64,000 nt of DNA from Phytophthora colocasiae (taxonomy: Eukaryota > Oomycota > Peronosporomycetes > Peronosporales > Peronosporaceae): assembly GCA_018806915.1 (NCBI GenBank), contig JAGKQI010000061.1, positions 1,550,001 through 1,614,000 on the forward strand. The letters run 5' to 3'. Below, one piece after another: positions 33,190 through 43,518 of this stretch (positions are counted from its first letter, which is position 1; each line of letters starts with the position of its first letter). A program made the translations under genes and the position numbers. The notes beneath the pieces were generated by a model. That model was not told the origin of the DNA. It did no database searches and saw only the letters and a list, made by a program, of their open reading frames with translations.

Positions 33190-34251
33190 GACACACCTAC
33201 CCTTAAAGAGATCACCACTCAATATCAAGCGAAACCTGCTGTTATCCTAAAGCTATCACCATCAGATAGTGCTGTCAACGTTTTGCTAAACCTCGAAGAG
33301 TTAGTTTATGAAACCTTAACGCCGATTTTAAACCTCGAGTTTAGATGTGGTACACACCAATAAACCAAGTTTGTCATCTTCACTACTTCTCTTCCAGACG
33401 CGAGACGCAAACGAGCGCGACAAATGAACTCTACCTGTGACCAACTACCCTTCGGATACGACGTCCCCTCCCATCTTCTGCTGACAGCCTCAAGCCCAAG
33501 AAAGAAATCAATTGTGGCGATGAAAGTCTACCCTCCGGGATAAATTCTTCTGTGTCTCATCTCTGTCAATACTCACTCTTGTGAAAACAAAGGCTAGCTG
33601 AAGGAGAAGATCGCGGTACCTGACAACAAGGCGGTGGACGACAAGGTGACCAGAGGGTTCTACTTGCTTGACGAGAATCAGTCGTCGGAGAAGGAAGAGT
33701 ACGAACCGAAGCAGAAGGACATGGCCAATCTGGTGCTGCTGATTATATGGACGGTGGTGTGCCGAGCAGAATAGATGACTCAGTTACGCGCTCCAACACG
33801 TCCAGAGTCGCTACGAGGGTATCAACAGGATACGCATCTTCGTGGCCTGTGGAGCACCGAACTGAAGCACCACACACACACACACACACATCCAGATAGG
33901 TAAGAACAAGTTCTGCTGTGTTAGCACAAACAAGCTGCGCCTGGAGAAGAAGGGGCTTCCGTGATAGCAACTGTGCTAGATATTCAAGAATCATAGGGAC
34001 CATAGGTCTGACCACACGAGCGAGAAGACCATCAGAGTTGCGCATTTGTTGCTACCCATGTACGTGAATCTCTTCAATCGCTATCCAACCACTGATGATA
34101 CTTTGTTTCGCTTCAGACGATTGTTGCTCGATCAACATACACAGATTCTATTGCAGTTTAATTCCAAGTGAAGGATGTTTCAGTCTGTAAATATGGGTGC
34201 AACTAAAACGACATGAAAGCAGATATGTGAACACGTTTAACAATATGTACA
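33190..34251. other. hAT left end with unassigned coding-like fragments
   Basis: Holds the left end of the hAT element (33267 on) and non-coding sequence. Two open stretches look protein-like but unplaced: plus strand 33603-33773 (KEKIAVPDNKAVDDKVTRGF onward, ending at TAG) and minus strand 34045-33900 (VVRPMVPMILEYLAQLLSRK, a Leu-rich helical segment). I recognise neither. Confidence 0.35.
33871..33890. repeat. (CA)10 microsatellite
   Basis: Ten uninterrupted CA units. Confidence 0.95.
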
Positions 34252-36925
34252 TCAAACTGTTTCGGAGTACTGTTCCGCCCGGCGTGCATTCTCAGCTATA
34301 AACACAAGATTTCTCACCAAGTCTGGTGCAAGCGAGCAACGCTTTGCGGTAACAACATTCCCACTCGTCGAAAACGCTCTCTCGGACGCTACACTCGTGG
34401 CAACAGTACCCAGCCACTTTCGAGCCACCCGGCTTAGATTCCGATATTTGTGCTGGTTCCCTTTCCAACAGTCAAACGGGTTCTTGATTGGCTCAGATTC
34501 ATCACTCTCGTCTGAATCAATAGTAACTTCAGCTAGGCAGCGCTTAAGCTCTCGGCGACATTTAGCTACAATCGGTATAGTGCTGTGGTTGGAACTGACG
34601 CGACGTTTGCGTCCGTAGAGCAATTCGTTTATGAAGTCACCATCGTCATCGTCATCGTCACTGGCCTGAGTTTGGTCTGGAAAAACTGGTGAGTGATCAC
34701 CTGCTAGTTCAGCTGTAGCTGCAACCAGATCAATCAAGGCTATTTCGCGCGCGTCGTCCCTTAAATGAGGCATCTGTCCAGCGATTCTCGGATCCAAAAA
34801 CGCTACCCACTTTGGCTCGCTTATCATTCGGTCGTCGAAGCGGTCGGTAAACAAGGAAATCAATGTTTCCCTGCACCGCTGCATCTCCACTCGTGTTTCA
34901 TTTGCATGGCTTTCCTTTCGAAATGGGTGAATAACTTTATCGAAAATCCACCGGTTTCTCAGCGTTTTCTCTAGACCACACAGCGATGGTAGAACCAGCA
35001 GTAGCGTTGAATACAATAGCCCGCTTAGTTGCTTCGAGACTTCCGTAAATGGCCTCAGCAGTGCGCATAGGCACTTGCCCGTCAATATATTCTTGTGGGA
35101 GGGCATAGTGAGCTTAGAGTGCACACCAGTAAACTCATTTTGTCAAAAAACATTTAGGGCCTTTTCCAACGTGATACATCGCTGCAACATCAATAAACAG
35201 CTATTCCAGCGTGTGGGGCAGTCAATGATCATACCGAGGGCGTTTTGTACGGGGATATCCAAATTCTGGGTCTGAATCCTTTCAAGCCGGTTGTAAGTAC
35301 ACCAACAGAGGCCGAAACTTTTGCACGACGTCTGGAATGGATTCCATCTCTCCTTTTTGCAAATTTGTCAACGTTTCTGTCAGATATTTATCCATTTCCT
35401 TCGACGCACGTTTACGTAGCTTCTCCACTTCTTCCCGCTCTGCCGTGGATAAATTAGCGTCTTCCTCGTACACAGACTCTTCAACTTCATATTCAAACGA
35501 GACCCACTGCGCTGCTTCTTCCGTAAGGATAGTGTTTTGTCTTTTGACAGGGCTCCAGCAACAAGATGTATATCATGCGCGAGACAGGAGAAATGTTCGA
35601 CCCCAAGTATTTTTCCAGCAGAAACCATGTTGCGTCCAGAATACCGAACTAGACGCGTGCATTTGCCCTTGTCAAGTTTCCAGTCGTCCATAATGATGTC
35701 GAGATATTAAGCAATTAACTTTCCCGTTTGCTTACCTGGAATTTCCTTTACTTCCAGTGTCCAGTTTCTTGGATTGAAGTCTTCATCAACATAATGAATG
35801 GAAAATGCGATGTAGCTACGGCTATTTGGCGGCCCAGATGTCAGCTGTAATCGAGTAGTAGTCACATGATTCACTGATCATACCTTGTACGCACTCTCGA
35901 AGCTCGTTTGCGAAAATGATAATACACCGGCGCAGTTGAGTACGCTTGGGTAGAGGCACATTAACACATCCAAGTGTTTCAGTTATGTACGTCACAAACT
36001 CGATGAATCCTATGTCTTCAACCAGCAAAAGTGGGCGAAAATGTACAGCAATCCACCGCGCTAGCAACCTGTTCACTTGCTCTTGCTCCTCTTTCGTGAT
36101 TTCGCGGATGTTGCCGACGGTATCTGCAAACTCAGCATTTAAATTCCTCTCGATCGGACGGCTAGTACCCAAATCATTTGGGTGAAATCGTTCCATATGC
36201 GAGCCAACTTGATGGCTTGATGTCTTGAACGGAATCTTCACGCTACATTTGGTACAGTAGGCGAATTCAGCATGTTCGTTCAGGAAGTTTGGTGCTAAGT
36301 GCCAGAACTCAGGTTTTGCTGCAAGTTTGACAAACTGCCAGATTTCAGGTCTGTGTTGACGCTTGGTATTAAACAGATGACGAGGTGGCTTGTCCAGATA
36401 ATTGTGGGGATGTCCATGCACGGGTGAGGCTCTTGGCGTGGGAGATCCTTGCCTTCTACTTCGTTTACTTGTCGATTTACGACTGGTACTTCGCCCAACA
36501 GAAGCTGGTGTTCCTCTACGTTTTGCACTCGTCGTATTTGGCTGGCGACCTTGTTTCCGTTTGTTTGTCGACGAAACTTGGGAAGATGGGTTAAAGACCC
36601 GTTGCGATGTATCTTGGCGCGCCGAGCGTGTTCTACCCGTCGAATTGAGGCTAGTACGTACTGAGTTGAAAAGTGGCGTTCTGTGACTTGTGATGGATGT
36701 TGTCCCGGCAGGTGTGTGCTGTTGGCTGTAGCCCACACTGTCAAGAGGATTGTCGGATACTTGGACGATGTTCCACTGGCCACGACGATGGTCAAAGAAG
36801 CTTGAAAGGCCTGCCGGTCGGAGCTCGCTCATCTGTGGCTTCAACTTGGATCTGACCAGGTTTACTAGAAACCGTGGCTGGTACACTGTGCCCATCGTGA
36901 CTATACTAAGTATTTGTATTCGCAT
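34252..36925 (-). pseudogene. hAT-family transposase with BED finger (broken)
   Basis: The 5' part (36925-35822, 367 codons) has a disordered basic/Ser-rich N-terminus, a BED-type zinc finger (FAYCTKCSVKIPFKT, SHMERFHPNDL: C2, H..H) and the start of the hAT RNase-H-like core (YYSITADIWAAK, the first catalytic Asp). The middle (35700-35280) is fragmentary but shows FSCLAHDIHLVAGAL. The 3' part (35124-34252) contains an acidic run and the conserved hAT C-terminal dimerisation block: FDCWKGNQHKYRNLSRVARK, GTVATSVASERAFSTSGNVV. Several frame changes (around 35820, 35280, 35120) preclude a full-length product unless unrecognised introns remove them. Confidence 0.8.
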
Positions 36926-37036
36926 ACTTTAACTATGACAAGCTAAACCTCGAGCAGTTTAGAACGTTGTCAACCTCAAGTTCGAGGTTAGGGGTTTAGG
37001 GAGTTCTAAAGGTTTAGACCCCTACACGTTGACAGC

Positions 37037-37199
37037 ACCACGGCTTGGCTTCTCCGGTCTCTCTGCTGTTTCGGTCCAAGAAACATCATGTTCTGTATAA
37101 ATTGTTAAACACATTTTGTTAAACACATTTTATACAGAACATTATTTTTCTTGGACCGAAAGAGCAGAGAGACCGGAGAAGCAGTAGAGCCGTGGTACG
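37037..37199. repeat. Fold-back palindrome, arms about 65 bp
   Basis: Long inverted repeat: CCACGGCT...TTCTCCGGTCTCTCTGC, TTTCGGTCCAAGAAA and ATGTTCTGTATAAA on the left are mirrored at 37125-37199 with few mismatches. The spacer holds a direct repeat of TTGTTAAACACATTTT. It could be a fold-back MITE or two transposon ends left after an internal deletion. Confidence 0.8.
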
Positions 37200-38126
37200 T
37201 GGCAAGCGCGGGTATTCAGTGCTTCGTTATCATGACACAGCTGTATCTATGTGTGATTTACTTGTGCAGCAGGACAACGTCCAACGTGTGCGGGTCAAGG
37301 TGCAGAACTACGGGTCTATGAATGCAGCGTACTTGGCGCCGCCCTCTAATGGCTATGTGCCCGCACGCACGCACGCCGCAAGTCAAGTACGCTGTGGATA
37401 TCGCCCACTCTGGCCGTCATCTCGACCTATATAACACAAACACCATCAACACTCGGTAGTCGCTCGGCAGCCGTGCAGACCGATCAAGAAGCTCCAGCGT
37501 GATGACCACGGCCGACGTCTTGACGGGCAGAGCCGTGCGCTACATGGAGTTCCTGGAAGCTCACAAGGACAGACTCAACTTGGATCACACAGTGCTAATG
37601 GATGAAACAGCAGTATACTTCGAAGACCCACGCCGCCAGACTGTCGACGTCACCGGAGCTCGCCATGTAGTGCTCAAGTCAACTGGCTTTGCGTCTATGC
37701 GCATAAGTGCTGTGCTAGCGGTGACTGCATCAGGGCGAAAACTGCCTCGACTGATTGTCCGGAAAGGCGCTAATCACGATGGATCGGTCGAGCGGATCAG
37801 CAACACGTACGTAATCTACCAGAAACGGGCGTGGGTTGATTCTAGAGGGGCTCAACCCTCGTATTTCCACCTTATTTTGATGCGGGTACGCCTGGAAAGG
37901 CGATTGTGCGGGACTGCTCACACGTCCAAGGCTGTGAAGGCGCGAGCGGTAAAAAGGATCTGCAGATGTTCGTCATTCCCGGCGGCCTGACGCCATATGT
38001 TCGAGGCTGGCGACATCGGCATCTACAGTCGTTCAAGATTATTAACGAGTGGAAATCATCTGACCGTGTCGTGTACACGAGAACTGGCAATCCAAAGCAA
38101 CCACCTGTCGAAGATGGCGTCCAGTG

Positions 38127-39675
38127 GGCTCTGCTCAAGAACAGCGCCGTTTTTTTCTATTGTCAAATTTCAAATTTAACAATAGATTTCACTTTTACGC
38201 TCCGTGCTTTTTTACTAACTGAACTACTCCACTCATGATCTGAGCAGTGGACGCCTGGCGGGGCAGGTACCATGAACGCCAAATGAACTCATCTATAGCT
38301 GTTTAGCTCACTCTTCTTCATGCCTCGTTTTGCTTTGATATGTCGCTTGATGTGGATTTCCCACAAACCTTCAATGGTGTTTGTGTGAGTGCCGGTCTGA
38401 GGATCCACATAATGCTCGCTGTGGTTGACATATTTGTGGCCATAGTTCATGTCAGCGAGCTTTGGGTGGTTTGCAAGAGTCCGGATTCGTAAGCCTTCGT
38501 TCGTCATTCTCTCGGTCACGTAGGTTGAGTACGTGTCCGAGTGAATCATCGTACTGTAAAACAAACAAAAGCATTAAATCATTTAAACGTTACAACAAAT
38601 AAAAAACTTCAATACACAGCGATTTAACTTACCCCGCTTGATGAATTGCCGAATGATTGGAAACAGTTTCTTCTGAGTGCGATCATTATCGACGATGCGT
38701 CCAAACCACTGGCCTGTAGAGCAATCTACACCCCCAAACACCCAAAAGTCGGGGTACCGATGGCCACGCTGATACTTGCTTTTCTTTTTAAGGCTCGTTT
38801 CATCTATTTCGACGATATGACCGACCCCGCCAATCTATACACGTAAAACAATAATTAATTTAGTTAAAAATATATTGATTGTGCACAAAAATAATCGTCG
38901 TAAATATAAATTTACCTTGAATTGATCAGATAGAAGTTCCTTTGAACACAGGGTGCGCACAAATGCATACCTCTGGTGGGCTGTGGTGTCGGAGACAATC
39001 GCCATCTCTGCTGCCTGTTTTAGCGGGGCTCGCATGCTCCATGCAACTAGCATGCGAGCGACCGCTGCAAGTGACAGTTTCATGTTGGAAAACCACGAGT
39101 TAGCTAGAAAGCTCAGGCGTACCTCCTTCCCATCTTCGTGCCGCGTTTTGCGGCAGCAGCGCCACGACTTGGTTTTGCCGTCGAGGCGTAGACGCATAGG
39201 CTTCTGGCAGGTAGGGCAGAGCAGCTCCTTGTCCAACACACCAGCTTTCTGCCACCACGACACCGCTCCCTTCTCGTCGTTGGTCGCCTCCATAATGGAG
39301 GTAAACGAGAAGTGGCCGGTGTTGCGCTCGGCGTAGTGGTGGCTGGTTGACAGTGACATAGTCAGCTGCTTGAGGTAGGGGCTGGTGGGAGGTCATAGAG
39401 AACGAGGGGGAGGGCAAAAGCCAGAGTGAGGCAATGGTCGCCGTCTACCAGTGATTAGAAAACGGAGCTATCACCTACGCTGCATACAAAAATGTAGTGT
39501 CACTATTTTTTAAAATTGTGTAAAATCATTGAAAAACGGAGCTATCATCGTCATTCTGTCTCCAAATTTCCAAAAAAAATTATATGCGGTAACATCCTTG
39601 CCTGTTGTAAAATATGGAATTCCAAATTTTAACTTTGACAATAGAAAAAAAACGGCGCTGTTCTTGAGGAGAGCC
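38127..39675 (-). mobile_element. Merlin-like (IS1016/ISXO2-type) DNA transposon, 1.55 kb
   Basis: About 40-bp terminal inverted repeats: GGCTCTGCTCAAGAACAGCG then CCGTTTTTTTCTATTGTC at the left; GACAATAGAAAAAAAACGG then CGCTGTTCTTGAGGAGAGCC at the right. Flanked by the 8-bp duplication GTCCAGTG (38119-38126 and 39676-39683; up to 10 bp if the ends are placed one base inward), as expected for Merlin elements. It sits inside the pogo-like transposase. Confidence 0.88.
38289..39359 (-). pseudogene. Merlin-like transposase (ISXO2 DDE domain), probably frame-broken
   Basis: Minus strand from about 39359. Exon 1 has a zinc-ribbon-like LCPTCQKPMRLRL...WRCCRKTRH and HTH-like QAAEMAIVSDTTAHQRYAFV. 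A GTAAAT...GTATAG intron (about 38917-38836) leads into the DDE domain: GGVGHIVEIDETSLKKKSKY (first Asp), DFWVFGGVDCSTGQWFGRIV, KLFPIIRQFIKRG. A second intron (GTAAGT...TTTACAG, about 38635-38556) leads to MIHSDTYSTY (second Asp), HSEHYVDPQTGTHTNTIEGL (third acidic residue) and IHIKRHIKAKRG. The second junction does not keep frame by one base as I read it, so either a base was lost or splicing differs. Eukaryotic relatives of bacterial IS1595/IS1016 have this layout. Confidence 0.72.
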
Positions 39676-40302
39676 GTCCAGTGGGTCCAAACGGCGTGGA
39701 AAGCCGTGCCAGATGAAATTGTGCGTCGTTCAGTTGCAGCTGCTGGCTTTTCACCAACCTACCAGGATTGGCAGTCAACATGACGTCTATGGTGACATGT
39801 TTTGCAGAAAGTGGCTTTCTTGTGATGAGGAATCTGAAAGTGACGACATTGGAGAAGAACTTCTGGAAAACATGGATGAGGTCACGATCTGGGACTCCGA
39901 GGCATCTGTGTAATGGGAAGTGTAGTGCACCGTATCCATTTTGTATTCCCTGAGTATTTATGACGATTTTATAATGCAGTATTACACGGTGCGTTTTTTG
40001 GTAAAATCTGTTAGTTTTATGCAATCAAATCAGAAATCGGTCCTGCAAGGATCCAGGAATATATCTTGCAGACGACCTGCATTTTTTTATCTAAAACAAT
40101 ACATTTTATCTGAATTAACGTATGATTTAATAAATCGGTACAACACAACCTGGTTAAATGACTAGGTTAAAACGACCATGCCTGGTGTTCAGTCACTCAG
40201 AATGGTGTTATATGCGTTTCAAGCGCTGTAGACCAATTGTGCAACTGAAAAATTGTAGAGACTGCATTCGTGTTCTTCCATCCTGTTTTATGATGCCCAA
40301 AC

Positions 40303-41430
40303 ATGCTGTACAACGACTACAAGTACTGCATCAACACGTCGCGGGGCGCCGCTACGTACTACCAGTGCTCAAAGTACCGCACGTCCGGGTGCAAGGGCAA
40401 GCGCAACGTGAAACGAAAAGACGACGGCACGACTCAGGCGTTTGCTTGCATGCAAGGCAGTGACGGCAGCCTCGGTGCGAGACTGCACCAAGGAAATGAA
40501 GCAAACTCTCGAGACCGAAGCCATCGCATCGCCTAGTGTCCTCCTTACACGGCTGTGGGGGCCTATATCGCGAGACGTCGTCGCCAAATATTTGAACGAA
40601 GCAGTAAAACCCCTACCGAGGGAGGAGGCCGTCAATTTCATCAACTACGTGCGCCGACAGGCTAGTGGAGGTGACACGTATCGCCTAATCGAGACCATCC
40701 CAACTGTGGCGGTGTCTGATACGGACGATCGTTCATTTATGCAATTCAACCTGTTCAATGACAACGGAGCGAAGAGGCAGCGCATGATCGGCATGCGGCA
40801 TCTCGATCTGATTCGACTTCTTAGATACCCCGCCGTGTCTATACCCATCGACGCTACCTACAGTATCACGCCAAAGCCCTTCCAACAGACGCTGATCGTC
40901 ATGGCCCGCGATCCGATCTACGACGTGTACATCCCAGTGATACTGGTGCTTGTTGAGGCGAAGGACGAGTGGGCGTATTGGCATGTGTTGCACTGGCTAA
41001 CTGTACTTGGCAAAATGCAGATGACGCCCAGCCGTGTGACGTCTGACTTTGAAACAGCCCTAATTAAGGGTGAATGTGATCAATTCCCTTCGTCCTCGGT
41101 GATTGGATGCTTGTTTCATTGGAAACAAGCCATTCGCCGAAGCAATAGATATTGACTGTCATTCCGATCGACAAGATCACAACCAAGGGGATTCCGTATG
41201 TGATGTCGCTAGAAGCCCAAAAGGGCACCGTCAGCCTGTGGACGCAGTTTTGGACCCATTTCACTCGTACGTGGATGAAAGTGTCCACGCATACATCGAG
41301 AAGGAGGTAGCTATGCAGAATAGGACGAATAACCCCTTGGAAAGCTACAACCGCAGAGCAAAACGGGCTTTTGAGCTACACCCCACGCTACCTGTCTTCA
41401 TTGAGGACAAGAAAGAAGCGAATCTTTTTT
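40303..41430 (+). pseudogene. MULE transposase with FLYWCH-type finger (broken)
   Basis: From 40303: NDYKYCINTSRGAATYYQCS and TSGCKGKRN, a FLYWCH-like zinc finger. A frameshift near 40440 leads to the MULE core (40442-41155): VSIPIDATYSITPKPFQQTL (first Asp), YIPVILVLVEAKDEWAYWHV, TPSRVTSDFETALIKGECDQ and the C-x2-H motif GCLFHWKQAIRR. Another shift near 41140 leads to ITTKGIPYVMSLEAQKGTVS, LWTQFWTHFTRTW and NRTNNPLESYNRRAKRAFEL (up to 41430). No complete frame survives. Confidence 0.8.
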
Positions 41431-41599
41431 TTTTCAGATGATGGATGGCATCGCGATGAATCGCCACCGTGCACCTCCGCATACGGACCCTGTGACTTTG
41501 GCGATCCCAACGGCGTATATTGCATTCCGAACCCGAAGCGCCACAAAGGTAAACAGTAGAAAACAAACTGATTGAATGCATGAACGCGTTGCACTTGGT

Positions 41600-41790
41600 T
41601 TCCTAGTTAGCTCTGTATAGTCGAGTGTGTCCTGCACTTTAATCTGTCTTGCCAATACGTTAATTTATCCTGCGGCATGACCTGCATTTCCGTGCAGGTT
41701 TTCGGGTTGAATGTGTCCTGCACCAGATCCTTATTTGGAGGATGGTATCCTGCACAATGTCTGATGCAGGACGCACTTTTTAAAACGGGG
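41600..41790. repeat. Cluster of TCCTGCA motifs flanking the MULE
   Basis: TCCTGCA/TGCAGGA and near variants recur at least five times here (for example TGTCCTGCAC at 41626 and 41708, ATCCTGCAC at 41747, TGCAGGACG at 41765) and again on the other side of the MULE (GGTCCTGCAAGG near 40040, GACCTGCAT near 40073). They probably mark subterminal regions, though I could not fix exact ends. Confidence 0.45.
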
Positions 41791-42899
41791 TGAATAGCGT
41801 TATTGTGGTGCCCTCTTTTTTGGCAGAGTGTGAAACGTGTTTAGGTCTTTCACATGATTGATGAAAAACTAGCTGCGCGCCCAATACTTGTAACGTAGTG
41901 GTTCAACAGCCACTACGCCAAAAGTTTGAGATCAGCTGGCCGGATTATCCTGGCTCAGCGTAATCTTGAATTTTCACATTTTCATATGTCTACGAGTCTA
42001 TTGGCTATATGTGGTTGCAGTTGCCACTTCAACAGTTCTTATACGTCTTTTCATTGGATGTAAATCCTCAGGATTGGCAACATTCCAGTTACCATCCGGA
42101 TATTTTGATTATGGGACGCTATGGGAAAATTCTGGCTCAGCCACGCCGAGGCTTCGCAGGATTTCATTGGCAGAAAAAGATAACAGCAGGATTTGAGAAA
42201 GATAGTTTTTAGGATAGGACCTGGATACTTGGGTGCATGTCTAGTCACCCAGGATCGTTGGTTGCGAGGCAACTACTAGCTAGCACCAACAAAACTAACT
42301 CAATCAATCACTTCTCAATTTTCATTCTTCTGTTCAAGTCAACTCCTCCAGCAAGACCACGACTGCAGCGCCGCCGCTGCCCAATCGACTCCGCCTCCGA
42401 CTCGCCGCCTCCGACCTCAACTCTTCGTCAAGGCCGCCAACGACTGCTTCCTCCGTTTGGCTGGCCTGAGATCGTCACAATACTGCGAAATTAGCAGCGA
42501 AACTAGACATACTGATAGAAGGCGCCTTCATGAACATACCTGCCTTGCGTTCGTAGCGGAAGAGCGCATGCAGCGAGTACACCACCGGGATATATGCACG
42601 GAATAACGGCACAAGGGTGATACTTAATGAGTATCAGTATGGTCAGTAGTATGGGTCCTGACCCAAGTCTGTATCAAATTCTGGACCTTTTTGAAATGCC
42701 TATATTTAACTTCAGACATTGCGTGCAAATTTCCAGTTGTGACTGCAAGCTGAGATGGCAAGGATTTCGGGGTTGTCAATTCGCTCGTGTGCTGCTGCAA
42801 CGATGACCGCTATGACACAAAGTAAACATGACCGCAACGTGCAATTTGAGATTGACGAAAGCGAAAGAGGACAATACAGACGACATTAGACTCTCGTCC
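41791..42899. other. Intergenic DNA without recognised genes
   Basis: 1.1 kb of AT-rich and low-complexity sequence (a C-rich, Pro/Ser-like stretch at 42345-42470) with no conserved protein. It contains a tRNA-like hairpin described separately. Confidence 0.4.
41891..41933 (+). ncRNA. tRNA-like / SINE-head-like segment (weak)
   Basis: TAACGTAGTGG matches the Pol III A box (TRGCNNAGYGG) except one base, and AGTTTGAGATC 22 bp further on resembles a B box (GGTTCGANTCC) with several differences. Between them CGTAGTGG and CCACTACG form a perfect 8-bp stem. A full tRNA cloverleaf does not fit, so at best it is a degenerate tRNA or SINE head. Confidence 0.25.
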
Positions 42900-43518
42900 G
42901 GTTAATACAAAGAGAAAGTACGAGCGTATCAAACTGAGTTTGTGCAGTGGTGTAAAGGTCGTAATTTTCGAGATCGGGACACAGTTACTGGTGGAAAGCT
43001 ACATCTCTTCCTATCCACCACTGTAATTGCCGGGAGTCAAAGAAAAACAACGACAAAACGGTGGGATGGTCAACTGTTTGTGGCTACGCAATTCTATTGT
43101 CGACCTTTACAACCAACAAGTCGACAGCAGCTGACCAAGTCTATGTCACACAACACACACAAGAAGAGCTATGAGTCAGTATTCAAACATCTTGGGCTGA
43201 CCTTTAACAAAAAAATAACCTAAATCGCCAACAGAGCGTACGCCAACTGGAGAGTGCTGATGTTGACATTTCCCAGACTCGTCGCCATTGTAGATGGGTA
43301 ATGGACACATGCGAGGGAGTATACTCGACGCCACTTGCTCGTGAAGCCATGCGGGTTCCACTCCCCCCCCCCCTCGGTTACATTGAGCAACCGACACTCG
43401 ATCCGCCTGTGGAGCTCCAACGCCTTGTATTCCCTGAAATCGAGTATTTCAAAGGTAAGTGGGAGAATAATTTGGTAGCACAAGGATTCATGGACTTGCT
43501 ACAATACCTAAGAATTGT
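42900..43518 (+). pseudogene. Crypton copy 2, left part (interrupted by LTR element)
   Basis: N-terminal segment RAYQTEFVQWCKGRNFRDRD and TGGKLHLFL align with the same region of copy 1 (RAYAPKEKEFKAWCDRKGF; TASKMHLFL). After a stop near 43222, sequence resumes directly with ESADVDISQTRRHCRWVMD, TCEGVYSTPLAREAMRVPLP and QGFMDLLQYLRIV, matching copy 1 beyond its catalytic H-x2-R. The bulk of the recombinase core is therefore deleted. The frame stops at 43518, where the LTR retrotransposon begins. Confidence 0.78.

Larger units (their letters stand above)
33267..37040 (-). mobile_element. hAT transposon (about 3.8 kb), degraded
   Basis: Ends are defined by a 14-bp inverted repeat with one mismatch: TAGTGCTGTCAACG at 33267-33280 and CGTTGACAGCACCA at 37027-37040, with TAAACCTCGAG-type subterminal motifs at both sides. 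The 8-bp target duplication expected of hAT is not seen; the right end runs straight into a fold-back repeat, so that flank may be rearranged. The transposase lies on the minus strand inside. Confidence 0.6.
37480..39914 (+). pseudogene. pogo/Tigger-like DDE transposase, split by another transposon
   Basis: The left half (37500-38127) reads VLTGRAVRYMEFLEAHKDRL, HTVLMDETAVYFEDPRRQTV (DDE_1 start with catalytic Asp), GARHVVLKSTGFASMRISAV, then after frameshifts MFVIPGGLTPYV and INEWKSSDRVVYTRTGNP. The right half resumes at 39676 with VQTAWKAVPDEIVRRSVAAA, GFSPTYQDW and an acidic tail ending MDEVTIWDSEASV. Removing the inserted element with one target duplication joins the halves in frame at codons for GVQW and VQTA. 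The N-terminal HTH is missing, and separate frame breaks (about 37870, 39775) show decay besides the insertion. Confidence 0.8.

Noticed and set aside
33259..37048. 8-bp target-site duplication for the hAT element
   Set aside because: Left CCATCAGA and right CGGCTTGG do not match, so no duplication is claimed.
41881..41945. True tRNA gene
   Set aside because: A-box-like and hairpin sequences are present but no acceptor stem or full cloverleaf fits; kept only as a weak tRNA-like feature.
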